Assembly: GCA_963737445.1 (NCBI GenBank)
Contig: CAVTSO010000005.1
Coordinates: forward strand, 1 to 64,000
Length of the DNA: 64,000 nucleotides
Reading direction: 5' to 3'
DNA from: JAICYJ01 sp963737445
GTDB lineage: Bacteria > Actinomycetota > Thermoleophilia > Gaiellales > JAICJC01
Part shown: positions 34,874-44,051 of the stretch, piece after piece
How the letters are laid out: every line of letters starts with the position of its first letter
Position numbering within the stretch: the stretch's first letter is position 1
The notes under the pieces: generated by a model
The model's input: only the letters and a program-made list of their open reading frames with translations
The model's database searches: none
Told to the model about the DNA's origin: nothing
Position numbers and translations under genes: made by a program

Positions 34874-36496
34874 ATGGCTGCGATCGGACTTCTCGCCCAA
34901 GCCCGGCGGGCAATCGCGGAGCGCTCCTGGCTCGAGGCGCGGGAGGCGTTCGCCCGCGCCGACCGCTCCGCGCCGCTGGACGCCGAAGATCTCGGGCTCT
35001 GGGCGACAGCCCAGCTCATGCTGGCCGAAGACGAGGCGGCAATTGAGACGCTCGAGCGGGCCCACTACCGGTACCTCGAGCGCGGTGAGACGGGTCCCGC
35101 CGCCCGGGCGGCGATCTGGATCGGCATGAACCTCGCGTACGGGGGTGCCGTCGGACCGGCAAGCGGCTGGCTGGGACGAGCCCAGAGGCTGGTCGACCAA
35201 GAACCCGGGGAATCGGCGGAGCAGGGCTACCTTCTGTTGCCACTCGTGTTCCAGCACGAGGCCGCCGGGGAGTATGAGCAGGCGGCGGCCGTCGCGGGCC
35301 GAGCGGCAGCCGTGGGACAGCGGTTCGGCGACCCCGATCTACTGGCGCTGGCGGTGCACGCGCAGGGGCACATGCTCGTGATGGCGGGGCAGGTGCGCCC
35401 GGGGATGGCATTGCTCGACGAGGCGATGGTGACGGTGACGACGGACGAGCCGATGCCGTTCGTCGTCGGCATCGTCTACTGCGGCCTGATCCTGGCATGC
35501 CAGTCGGTGTTCGAGGTGGGCCGGGCGCGGGAGTGGACGCAGGTGCTGACGGCCTGGGTGGAGGGGCAGCGTGATGTTGTCGCGTTCACCGGCCGGTGCC
35601 TCGTGCACCGGGCGGAGATCCTGCAGCTCGGCGGGGCGTGGCCCGATGCGCTCAACGAGGCCCGGCTGGCCGGCCGGCGGTTTGTCGAAACCGGCAACCC
35701 AGCCGCGGGACTTGCGCACTACCGGCAGGGCGAGGTGCTTCGCCTCCTGGGCCGGTTCGACGCGGCCGAGGCGGCTTACCGCGATGCCAGCCGGATGGGG
35801 TGGGAGCCGCAGCCGGGCCTGGCGCAACTGCGACTGGCGGAGGGGCAGGTCAATCTGGCCCTGGTCGCCATCCGCAGGGCAAGCGCCGAGATCGCCGAGC
35901 CCCTCAAACGGGCGGCGCTACTCCCTGCGCTGGTCGAGATCGCGCTCGCGGCCGGCGAACTCAACGAGGCGCGGGCGGCGTGCGCCGAGCTGCACTCCCT
36001 CGCCGCACGGTACGAGAGCCGGATGCTGACCGCCATGGTCGCCTATGCCGAGGGTGCCACTGCGTTGGCGGAAGGCGACGCCGGCAGCGCCCTCGCGCAG
36101 CTGCGCGCAGCCCAACACGCGTGGATCGAGCTGGACGCGCCCTACGAGGTCGCCCGCGCGCGGGCGCTGCTGTCGTCGGCATGCGCCGCCCTGGACGACG
36201 GCGAGGCGGCAGCGCTCGAGCGCGAGGCAGCCCGCGAGGCATTCCGCAAGCTGGAAGCCGCTCCAGATCTCGCACGACTCGAGGGCGTGCCGACCAAGCC
36301 CGCCCACGGACTCTCTGCGCGCGAGCTCGAGGTACTGCGACTCCTCGCACGCGGCAAGTCCAACCGTGAGATCGCCGCCGTCCTCGTCATCAGCGAGCAC
36401 ACGGTCGCCCGCCACGTGCAGAACATCTACGCCAAGCTGCGCGTCGCGTCGCGCGCGGCAGCGACCGCGTTTGCGTTCGAGCACGACCTCGTCTGA
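34874..36496 (+). CDS. LuxR-family regulator with TPR-like sensor region
   Basis: 540 residues from ATG 34874. The first 450 residues are alpha-helical tetratricopeptide-like repeats (SWLEAREAFARADRSAPLDA, AAAVAGRAAAVGQRFGDPDL, GRFDAAEAAYRDASRMGWEP). The last 65 are a LuxR helix-turn-helix (GLSARELEVLRLLARGKSNR and EIAAVLVISEHTVARHVQNI). There is no ATPase (STAND) domain. Similar proteins activate nearby catabolic genes, so the flavin monooxygenase 120 bases downstream is a candidate target. Confidence 0.85.
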   Translation: MAAIGLLAQARRAIAERSWLEAREAFARADRSAPLDAEDLGLWATAQLMLAEDEAAIETLERAHYRYLERGETGPAARAAIWIGMNLAYGGAVGPASGWLGRAQRLVDQEPGESAEQGYLLLPLVFQHEAAGEYEQAAAVAGRAAAVGQRFGDPDLLALAVHAQGHMLVMAGQVRPGMALLDEAMVTVTTDEPMPFVVGIVYCGLILACQSVFEVGRAREWTQVLTAWVEGQRDVVAFTGRCLVHRAEILQLGGAWPDALNEARLAGRRFVETGNPAAGLAHYRQGEVLRLLGRFDAAEAAYRDASRMGWEPQPGLAQLRLAEGQVNLALVAIRRASAEIAEPLKRAALLPALVEIALAAGELNEARAACAELHSLAARYESRMLTAMVAYAEGATALAEGDAGSALAQLRAAQHAWIELDAPYEVARARALLSSACAALDDGEAAALEREAAREAFRKLEAAPDLARLEGVPTKPAHGLSARELEVLRLLARGKSNREIAAVLVISEHTVARHVQNIYAKLRVASRAAATAFAFEHDLV

Positions 36497-36615
36497 CGGA
36501 GCCGAATGGTCCGAATTGACCACTCGTTTCGCCCGCAAGGTTGGTGAATCGGTGCGATGCGGTTCCGTTACCCGTGGCCTACGGTCAGCTCCTCAGACTC
36601 GACGAGGAGGAGCAG

Positions 36616-37754
36616 ATGCGGCACTCAGAGCACTACCAAACCGTTGTCATCGGTGCGGGCCAGGCCGGGCTCGCCACCGGCTACTACCTCAAGCAGCACG
36701 GCCGGCAGTTCGTTGTCCTCGACAGCGGCCGGCGCATCGGTGACACCTGGCGGGGCCGCTGGGATTCGCTGCGGCTCTACTCGCCGGCGAGCCGCGATGG
36801 ACTGCCGGGAATGGCTTTTCCCGCCCCGCGCGCGTCGTACCCAACCGCGGGCGAGATGGCGGACTACCTCGAGGCCTATGCGGCAGCGCACGAACTGCCC
36901 GTTCGCAACGGTGTCACCGTCACCAGCCTCACCAGGGAAGACGGCCGGTACCTCGTTCGGTCCGGTGACGCCTCCTTCGTGGCCGAGGACGTCGTAGTCG
37001 CGACCGGGGTGTTCCGGCGCCCACGCGTCCCGAATTTGCCGGCGAACTCGACCCCGGCATCACGCAGATCCACTCAAGCGACTACAAGAACCCGTCACAG
37101 CTCACCGACGGGCTCGTGCTCGTGGTGGGAGCCAGCCATTCCGGCTCCGACATCGCCCACGAGGCCGCGGCAGCCGGCCATGACGTCGTTCTCTGCGGCC
37201 CGGACACGGGACAGTTGCCGGCGCAGGTGGAGACCCGCCGAGGCCGGTTTCTCTTCCGGGTGCTGTTCCAGGTCGGCACGCACGTGCTCACTGTGGACAC
37301 ACCGCTCGGCCGCCGCATGCGACCTCACATTCGCCACGGCGGAGCGCCGCTCCTGCGGTACCGCCGCAAGGAGCTCGCCGCCGCCGGGGTCGAACGCGTA
37401 CTCGCCCGTACCTGTGGGGTGGAGGCTGGCCGGCCGCTGCTGGACGATGGTCAGGCGCTCGACGTCCGAAACGTCATCTGGTGCACGGGCTTCCGGCCGG
37501 ACTACTCCTGGATCCGCTTGCCGTTCGAGATCGGCGAGGACGGGTATCCGGAGCAGTACCGCGGCGTGATTCCCGGATCACCCGGGCTGTACGTCGTCGG
37601 CCTGCCGTTCCAACACTCGTTTGCGTCGATGCTGATCGGCGGCATGGGCAGGGACGCCGAGCGCGTCGCGCGCCACATCGCGACCGTACGGGCCCCGTCA
37701 GCGCGGTCCCGAGAACACCGGACGGCACCGGCCGGCCAACAGGTCGCATCGTGA
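36616..37754 (+). pseudogene. Flavin-dependent monooxygenase (FMO/TrkA-like), one frameshift
   Basis: ATG 36616 follows GAGGAGGAGC. FAD motif VVIGAGQAGLATGYYLKQHG and GDTWRGRWDSLRLYSPASRD are followed by ATGVFRRPRVP. Near 37032 the frame changes by one base to continue EFAGELDPGITQIHSSDYKN, then the NADPH motif LVLVVGASHSGSDIAHEAAA, IWCTGFRPDYSWIRLP and GLPFQHSFASMLIGGMGRD. The repaired length is about 379 residues, as in class B flavin monooxygenases that act in xenobiotic oxidation. Both halves are conserved, so a sequence error is likely. Probably controlled by the upstream LuxR protein. Confidence 0.8.
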
Positions 37755-37849
37755 CCAGACAGAGCTCAGAGTCGATTCTGATCTGGAACGGCCTCGTGGT
37801 CCGTGCCGTGCCGAGGATGGACGAGGGCGGTGTCCCCCACCGGCACGGG

Positions 37850-40006
37850 CTACCCCGCCCCCCTGCCGCGCGCGGCATCTGCACGTTCGCCGAGGTGGGC
37901 CTCGAGCCGCCAGAGGTTGTCGATGTGCTGGCTCGTCCACAGCAGTAACAGGGCGGCGCGCGCCGCACCGTCGTCGCCCGTGCGCACGGCGTCGCGCACG
38001 CACACGAGTAGGCGGCGTCGCCCCTCGTCGTCGCGGATGTGGGCGGGCGGCACCGCGCCCCGGTTGACGATCGCGTATCCGAGCGCCACGAACCACGCGT
38101 GCAGGGCGTGCAACTCACGGTCGAGGTTCTCCCCACAGTGCTGGAGCCGGGTCGTAGGATCGGCCATCTGTCCGAGCGCGGCCAGCGACTGCCCCGCGCG
38201 ACGGACACGCGAGGCACCGCCGACGAACGCAGCGACCTCCTCGACCTTGAGATCGCTGGCGGAGCGCTCGGCGAGATACAGGCGGAAGGCATCGTCGAGC
38301 CGGTGGGTGGCCGAATCCGCAGCGCGAGCCGCGTGCGCGGCCTCGGCGGCGGCCGCTCCCGTGATCGACTCGCGGGCGGTGGCAACGACGTACTCCGACC
38401 CGCGCCCGAACGCCGTGGCAAGGTGATCTCGCAGCAGCGCAGCCGCACCGCGCGGCCAGAACAGGACGCCGACCCCAAGGCTGATCGCAAACCCGATCGC
38501 AACGTCCTCGACACGCACGAGGCCAACGCTCCAGCCAACCGGCTGGATCAGGTTGAACAGCACGAACAGGACGACCGTGAACCCCGCTTGCCCGGCGGCG
38601 AACGAGATGCCCCGCGGCGCGTAGGCGGCGACCAGGACGGCGACGGGCAGCACCGCCCAGAGCACCGCCTCATGCGTGCCGATGACGATCACCAGCAACG
38701 CTCCCAGCACGATCCCCGCGGCGGTGCCGCCCAGCGCGCTCAGCACCGACCAGCCGGTCGCCAGCGCATTCGACCGTAGCACTGAGAGCGTCCCCAGCAC
38801 GACCCAGAAACCGTGCTGAAGGCCGGTCCGCTGTGCGATGAACACGGCGACGGCGAGTCCCACCGCTCCGCGAACGCTGTTCCGAAACCAGATCGAGCCA
38901 AGTGCGGCATGCTCAACCGCCAAACGTTCCGTGGCCTCGAGCGCCCCACCCGCGGATGGCTGAGCGACGTCGCTCTGATCCAGCTCCGGTGCATCAGCGC
39001 CGGTCGCGAAGAGGGCATAGCCCCCCAGCTGCCGGGCCGAATACGTTGCCGCTCTGATCCGAAACGGGAGCTCCACCACCTCCCTCAGCGCCTCATCGCT
39101 CGCGTCGGCGGGGAGCTCGAGCAGCCGCTGTACCTCCGCCTGAGCCACGGCCGCGCGGGCCGCGTCGAGTCGCTCGAAATCGGGTCGCTGATCGCGACCG
39201 TCGAGCCGTCCCGCGCCCGCCAGCAGCACGGCAGCCGTCGCCGCCAGCGCCTCCGCGTTCTGCTCGCCGCCCGACGCGAGCCCCACGGATGTCACCGGCG
39301 GTCCGAGGAACGACAGCAGCCAATCGAGCTCGTCAGGGAGCGCCGCCAGCGCCGCCGTACGGCCGGTCGGCCCGGTGGGGCGATGCTGCGAACCGAGCGA
39401 GCGACGGCCGAGACGGTCGACCGCGTCCCGTGCTGACCGGAGGTTCTCATCAGGGCCGTCAGGCGCCGCAGCCACCCGCGCGACTGCGCGCATCGCGCGG
39501 GCGGCATCGTGCTGCAGGTCAGCGCGCCGGCGCGACGGCCACAGCAGCATGACGGCGCAGGTCCCGGCGCCTGCGGCCAGCGCCCAGCCCTCGAGGCGGT
39601 CCGGGATCGCGGAGTTCGGCGCCGGAATCGTGACGGGCAGGACGAACGTCAGCAATGCGCCGGTGGAGAGCGCCGCGATGTAGCCGTTGATCACGCCCGA
39701 CATGAGCACGCAGAAGCCGATCACCGCCATCACGCCGGCGCCGAGCCACGCGTTACGCGAGCAGAGCGTGCCGAGGGTGATGAACATCGCTCCCACCGCC
39801 GCCAGCGTGAGGTAGGCGAACAGCCGCGGCAGCGGCGGCCCTTCCACGTCGACCAGCACCAGCATCGCGAACGATCCGAACGCCGCGAAGATCGACGTCT
39901 GCGGCTGCCCGATCACCGTGTCCGCAAACGCGAACACCGCAGGCATCACGATCGCCGCGCGAGCGGCCGTCTTCAGCGCGGCCATGTCCAGCACGCGGGC
40001 GATCAT
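37850..40006 (-). CDS. FUSC-family inner membrane protein
   Basis: 718 residues from ATG 40006; GTG 40036 is also open. Two six-helix FUSC modules are present. The first spans residues 10-150 (TAARAAIVMPAVFAFADTVI, FGSFAMLVLVDVEGPPLPRL). The second spans residues 380-520 (WFRNSVRGAVGLAVAVFIAQ, GFWVVLGTLSVLRSNALATG, RVEDVAIGFAISLGVGVLFW). Each is followed by a helical soluble region. FUSC proteins resemble aromatic-acid exporters (AaeB) and the fusaric-acid resistance protein. The substrate is unknown. Divergent from the GMC oxidoreductase; TGACGTCA lies at 40009-40016. Confidence 0.85.
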   Translation of the reverse strand: MIARVLDMAALKTAARAAIVMPAVFAFADTVIGQPQTSIFAAFGSFAMLVLVDVEGPPLPRLFAYLTLAAVGAMFITLGTLCSRNAWLGAGVMAVIGFCVLMSGVINGYIAALSTGALLTFVLPVTIPAPNSAIPDRLEGWALAAGAGTCAVMLLWPSRRRADLQHDAARAMRAVARVAAAPDGPDENLRSARDAVDRLGRRSLGSQHRPTGPTGRTAALAALPDELDWLLSFLGPPVTSVGLASGGEQNAEALAATAAVLLAGAGRLDGRDQRPDFERLDAARAAVAQAEVQRLLELPADASDEALREVVELPFRIRAATYSARQLGGYALFATGADAPELDQSDVAQPSAGGALEATERLAVEHAALGSIWFRNSVRGAVGLAVAVFIAQRTGLQHGFWVVLGTLSVLRSNALATGWSVLSALGGTAAGIVLGALLVIVIGTHEAVLWAVLPVAVLVAAYAPRGISFAAGQAGFTVVLFVLFNLIQPVGWSVGLVRVEDVAIGFAISLGVGVLFWPRGAAALLRDHLATAFGRGSEYVVATARESITGAAAAEAAHAARAADSATHRLDDAFRLYLAERSASDLKVEEVAAFVGGASRVRRAGQSLAALGQMADPTTRLQHCGENLDRELHALHAWFVALGYAIVNRGAVPPAHIRDDEGRRRLLVCVRDAVRTGDDGAARAALLLLWTSQHIDNLWRLEAHLGERADAARGRGAG

Positions 40007-40052
40007 AATGACGTCAGCGAGGGCTCGACGTGACACCGAATAGAGTGGTCGG

Positions 40053-41444
40053 ATGCCTGATCGCTTCGACGTGATCGTCGTGGGTGGAGGGACGGCGGGC
40101 TGCGTGCTCGCCGCGCGATTGAGCGAGGAGCCGGAGCGGACGGTGTGCCTGGTCGAGGCGGGACCGGACCACGGGCCCTACGTGGAAGGGCGGTGGCCCT
40201 CGGACATGCTCAACGCTCGCACCCTGCCGATGTCGCACCTCTGGGAGACCATGCCCGACGACCGGTCGGCCTCGCGTGCGCGCATCATCGGGGGGTGCTC
40301 GGCGCACAACGCATGCCTCGTCGTGTGGGGCTCGCGTGCCGACTACGACGAGTGGGGAGATGGCTGGACCTTCACCGAGCTCGAGCCGTATCTGCGCCGG
40401 GCCGAAACGTCGATCCGGACGCGGGCGGATCGCACGGACGACCTGTCGCCGTTCCATCACGCGTTGCTCGAGGCCGGTCCGCGCATCGGAATCCCCCGAC
40501 TCGCGGATCTCAACGACCTCGACGCAACCATCGGCATCGCTCCGGCGCCGGTCAACGCCGTGGGAGCCGTTCGCTGGAACACGGCGTTCGCGTATCTGGA
40601 CGAGGCACGGTCGCGGCCGAACCTGACGATTGTCACCGAGACACACATCGACCGGGTCGAGATCGCCGGTGGGCGGACGCTCGGCGTCGTCTCGGACGGC
40701 GCGCGGTGGACGGCGGACGCCGTGATCGTGGCGGCCGGAGCGTACGGGTCGCCGGCACTCCTGCTGCGCAGCGGGATCGGGCCGGCCGCGCAACTGAGCC
40801 ATCTCGGCATCGGTGTCATCGAGGATCTGCCCGTTGGGGCCGGCCTTTCAGATCATCCCGGAGTGGGAATCGAGTGGTCGCCTGCGGCGGCGCACGTGCC
40901 AGACCGAGGCCCCGTGTTTGCGACCTCGCTCCTCGTCCGCGCCCCGAGCGACTCGTGCCCGAAGGACACGTGGGACCTCCACTTCCTGCCATGGCTCGAG
41001 GAGGCGGACGACGGCTGGCGGACGACCGCGGTCGTGTACCTGCTCAAGCCGGATTCACGCGGCAGCGTCACACTGCGCTCCCCCGATCCGCGGGTTCCCC
41101 CCGCCATCGACCACGGCTTCCTCTCCGAACGGCACGACCTCGACCGCCTCGCGAGCGGTATCGCGCTGATCCGCACGCTTGCCGAGCAGGCCGGCTGCGG
41201 ACGCGAACTCCGCCCCGGCGATCACGCCGCGCTCGACACGTATCTCCGACAGGAGGTGCGCGGCATCTTCCATCCCACCGGTACCTGTGCGATCGGGACA
41301 GTCGTCAACTCACGTGGCGCAGTACTGGGCGTCGACGGGCTGCTCGTCGCAGACGCCTCGATCATGCCAACGATCCCCCGCGCCAACACGACCCTGAGCA
41401 CGATCGCCGTCGCCGAACGGATCGCCGACTGGCTTCGCGCCTGA
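40053..41444 (+). CDS. GMC family FAD-dependent oxidoreductase
   Basis: 463 residues. The N-terminal FAD motif is FDVIVVGGGTAGCVLAARLS, with GMC signature 1 around RIIGGCSAHNACLVVWGSRA and signature 2 around VAAGAYGSPALLLRSGIGPA. The C-terminal catalytic region has GIFHPTGTCAIG (active-site histidine), then DASIMPTIPRANTTLSTIAV. The family oxidises alcohols such as choline, glucose or aromatic alcohols. It is slightly short for a choline dehydrogenase (about 550). The substrate is not determined. Confidence 0.88.
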   Translation: MPDRFDVIVVGGGTAGCVLAARLSEEPERTVCLVEAGPDHGPYVEGRWPSDMLNARTLPMSHLWETMPDDRSASRARIIGGCSAHNACLVVWGSRADYDEWGDGWTFTELEPYLRRAETSIRTRADRTDDLSPFHHALLEAGPRIGIPRLADLNDLDATIGIAPAPVNAVGAVRWNTAFAYLDEARSRPNLTIVTETHIDRVEIAGGRTLGVVSDGARWTADAVIVAAGAYGSPALLLRSGIGPAAQLSHLGIGVIEDLPVGAGLSDHPGVGIEWSPAAAHVPDRGPVFATSLLVRAPSDSCPKDTWDLHFLPWLEEADDGWRTTAVVYLLKPDSRGSVTLRSPDPRVPPAIDHGFLSERHDLDRLASGIALIRTLAEQAGCGRELRPGDHAALDTYLRQEVRGIFHPTGTCAIGTVVNSRGAVLGVDGLLVADASIMPTIPRANTTLSTIAVAERIADWLRA

Positions 41445-41668
41445 GCCGATCACGGCCCCCACGGGGAACCGCGGCGAGTGCGACTGGTAACCGGAAGCGC
41501 GAGGGATGTGGCGAACGGCATTTGACCCGTGGCCAAGGTTGTGAGAATGTGCGAATTGGATCGTTCGCGCGTCGCCGTAAAGTGACGGCCCTCGACGAAG
41601 TTCGTCGTCGCTGTAATGCGACGGCCCTGAACGATTCATGGCTCGACGCAACTACCCGGGGGGTGGTC
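41445..41668. other. 224-bp intergenic region with direct repeat and palindrome
   Basis: Two imperfect 20-base copies share the core GACGGCCCT at 41573-41592 and 41609-41628. Between them lies the perfect 15-base palindrome CGACGAAGTTCGTCG (41593-41607). The three together form a compact array just before the epoxide hydrolase gene and look regulatory. Upstream there is no open frame and no recognisable RNA. Confidence 0.45.
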
Positions 41669-42854
41669 ATGGCAACCGTCGAAACCGCGGTCCGACCGTT
41701 TCAGTTGGACATTCCGAAAGACGCGCTGGAGGACCTGCGCCGCCGCCTCGAGGCGACGCGCCTGCCCTCCAGAGAGCTCGTCGAAGATCGGTCTCAGGGC
41801 GTGCAGCTGGAGACGATCGAGGAGCTCGCGACCTACTGGGCGACCGAGTACGACCTGGCGCAGGGCCGAGGCGAGGCTGAACGCGCTGCCGCAGTTCTCG
41901 ACCGAGATCGACGGCGTGGACATCCACTTCATCCACGTCGCGGTCGCCGCACGAGAACGCGCTGCCACTGATCATGACGCACGGCTGGCCGGGCTCGGTC
42001 ATCGAGATGATCGACTCCGTCGGCCCGCTGACCGACCCGACCGCGCACGGCGGCAGCGCCGAGGATGCCTTCCACCTCGTGCTGCCCTCCCTGCCCGGGT
42101 ACGGCTTCTCGGGCGAGCCGGTCGAGGTCGGCTGGGATCTGGGCCGGACGGCACGGGCGTGGGCCGAGCTCATGCGCCGCCTCGGCTACACCCGCTACGT
42201 GGCCCAGGGCGGCGACGTCGGCGCCGGCGTCACCGACGCGATGGGCCGCCAGGCGCCCGAGGGGCTGATCGGCATCCACACGAACCTGCTCGTGCCGGCG
42301 CTGAGCGGCGCCATGCCGACGGACACCGACGCGGAACGCGCCGCAGCCGCGCAGATCGCAACCTTCGGGCAGTCCGGAAACGGCTACTTCGTGGAGATGG
42401 CCACGCGGCCGCAGACGATCGGCTACGCCCTGCTGGACTCACCCGTCGCCCTCGCGGCCTGGATGATCGACCACGACACCGACGCCTACTACAAGATCGC
42501 CCGCGCCTTCGTCGACGGCAGCCCTCGGGCAACCTCACCCGGGACAACGTCCTGGACAACATCACGGCGTACTGGCTGACCGGCACCGGCGCCTCGGCGG
42601 CCCGGTCGTACTGGGAGGCCTACGGGCCGGACGCGCCCGCCGCGGGCCGCCAGCCGCTGCCGCCGCCGACGATCCCGGTCGGCTTCACGACGTTCCCCGG
42701 CGAGATCTGGCGGACCCCGCGCAGCTGGGCCGAGAAGGCGTACCCCAACCTCATCTACTTCAACGAAGTCGACAGGGGCGGCCACTTCGCCGCCTGGGAG
42801 GAGCCGGAGCTCTTCTCCGAGGAACTACGCGCCGCGTTCGCGTCGGTCCGCTGA
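41669..42854 (+). pseudogene. Epoxide hydrolase with EHN domain, multiply frameshifted
   Basis: ATG 41669 opens VRPFQLDIPKDALEDLRRRL and EATRLPSRELVEDRSQGVQL, the N-terminal epoxide-hydrolase cap (EHN) region. Frame changes near 41865 and 41945 lead to TEIDGVDIHFIHV and IMTHGWPGSVIEMIDSVGPL (HGWPGS, oxyanion hole). YVAQGGDVGAGVTDAMG holds the nucleophile aspartate. A change near 42520 gives the C-terminal NLTRDNVLDNITAYWLTGTG and DRGGHFAAWEEPELFSEELR with the catalytic histidine. At least three indels. The catalytic residues survive, so the gene may be intact in the genome. It opens epoxides to diols. Confidence 0.75.
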
Positions 42855-42885
42855 GTACTCAAGTCACCGCTACCCATGGAGGCCC

Positions 42886-43067
42886 TCATGACTACCACCA
42901 GCATGCTCCCTGACGTCGGGATCGAGCTTCGGGAGGGTTATGCCGAGGTCGGCGACGACACGAGGTTGCACTACGTCGAGGCCGGCGATGGCGATGGGCC
43001 GCTGGTCGTTCTGCTGCACGGCTTCCCGGAGTTCTGGTTCGTCCTCGAAGTCGGTGGCAGGCGATGA
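42886..43067 (+). pseudogene. Truncated alpha/beta hydrolase (epoxide hydrolase/dehalogenase-like)
   Basis: About 60 codons open MTTTSMLPDVGIELREGYAE and continue VGDDTRLHYVEAGDGDGPLV, then VVLLHGFPEFW, the start of a full epoxide hydrolase or haloalkane dehalogenase-like protein. The next codons (FVLEVGGRR) diverge and stop. The nucleophile elbow, cap and histidine are missing, and the family normally exceeds 280 residues. Remnant of a deleted gene, just before the tRNA-like sequence. Confidence 0.55.
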
Positions 43068-43164
43068 CCGAGGCATGTCGCCCTCTGAGCGCCTTGAGAA
43101 ATCCCAGGCGATCGACACCGTCTAGCTAACGAAACGGGATCCCCCGCGATTACGGGGTTCCTTC

Positions 43165-43194
43165 GGAGCTAAGCCGATTCGAACCGCTGACCTC
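43165..43194 (-). other. tRNA 3'-end-like fragment (possible attachment site)
   Basis: The minus strand reads GAGGTCAGCGGTTCGAATCG followed by GCTTAGCTCC. This resembles a variable loop, T-arm (GGTTCGAATC) and 3' acceptor end of a bacterial tRNA. The T-stem pairing is imperfect and no CCA or 5' half was found next to it. It lies between a truncated gene and an SDR gene. Confidence 0.35.
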
Positions 43195-43214
43195 GATGGT
43201 GTACGGTCGGCTCG

Positions 43215-43991
43215 ATGGTGCGGCTGGATGGACAGGTGGCGTTGGTCACCGGTGGGGGGCGCGGGATCGGCGCCGCGGTCGCACGCGAACTGGCGGCGGC
43301 GGGAATGCGCGTCGCGGTGACGGGGCGCACGGAGGCGCAGGTTCGGACGGTCGCCGGTGCGATTGGCGGGCTGGGGTTGGTCGGCGACGTTTCGCGGCAG
43401 AGCGATGTTGAGGGATGGGTCGCGGACACGGAGCGACGGTTGGGACCGATCGATCTGCTTGTCAATAACGCCGCCATCGTGGGGGCGCCCGAGCCGTTTT
43501 GGGAGCACCCTCCATCCGAGTGGTGGCGCGTGTTCGAGGTGAACGTGTTGGGCGCGTTTCTGTGCTGCCACGCCGTCGCTACAGGGATGGTGGAGCGCCG
43601 GCGAGGTCGGATCGTGAACGTCACCAGCGGCGCCGGGTACATCCTGCATTTGCCCGCGGTCGGGAACGACACGAGCTACCCGCCGAGCAAGGCCGCATTA
43701 ACGCGGTTCACCGAGCGGCTGTCAGTACAGCTCGCCGAACACGGTGTGTTCGCGTTCGCCGTCGCGCCAGGGATCGTCCGCTCGGACATGACCGCGAGCC
43801 TGCCCGACACGACTCCATGGACGCCACTCGAGGCACCGCCCCGGCTGATCCGCGGCCTCGCCGAGGGCCAGGCGGACGCGCTCTCGGGCCGCTACCTCCA
43901 CGCCGAGCATGACGCTGACCTCGATGCGCTCGCCGCGCGCGCCGACGACATCCGCCAGCACGACCTCAACGCCATCCGGCTACGACGCTAG
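43215..43991 (+). CDS. Short-chain dehydrogenase/reductase
   Basis: 258 residues. Cofactor motif VALVTGGGRGIGAAVARELA, NNAAIVGAPE, the catalytic serine in IVNVTSGAGY and the tyrosine-lysine pair in SYPPSKAALTRFTERLSVQL are complete. It is a classical NAD(P)-dependent SDR with unknown substrate. Followed after 60 bases by an amidase on the same strand. Confidence 0.88.
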   Translation: MVRLDGQVALVTGGGRGIGAAVARELAAAGMRVAVTGRTEAQVRTVAGAIGGLGLVGDVSRQSDVEGWVADTERRLGPIDLLVNNAAIVGAPEPFWEHPPSEWWRVFEVNVLGAFLCCHAVATGMVERRRGRIVNVTSGAGYILHLPAVGNDTSYPPSKAALTRFTERLSVQLAEHGVFAFAVAPGIVRSDMTASLPDTTPWTPLEAPPRLIRGLAEGQADALSGRYLHAEHDADLDALAARADDIRQHDLNAIRLRR

Positions 43992-44051
43992 TTTCGTCGC
44001 CGTGTTTTTCGCGATTTGTGGGCTGCGTCGTTGCGGTAGGGTCGTCGCGGG

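Noticed and set aside
37481..37948. Plus frame between the flavin monooxygenase and FUSC genes
   Set aside because: Mostly overlaps the repaired 3' end of the monooxygenase in another frame; no family resemblance.
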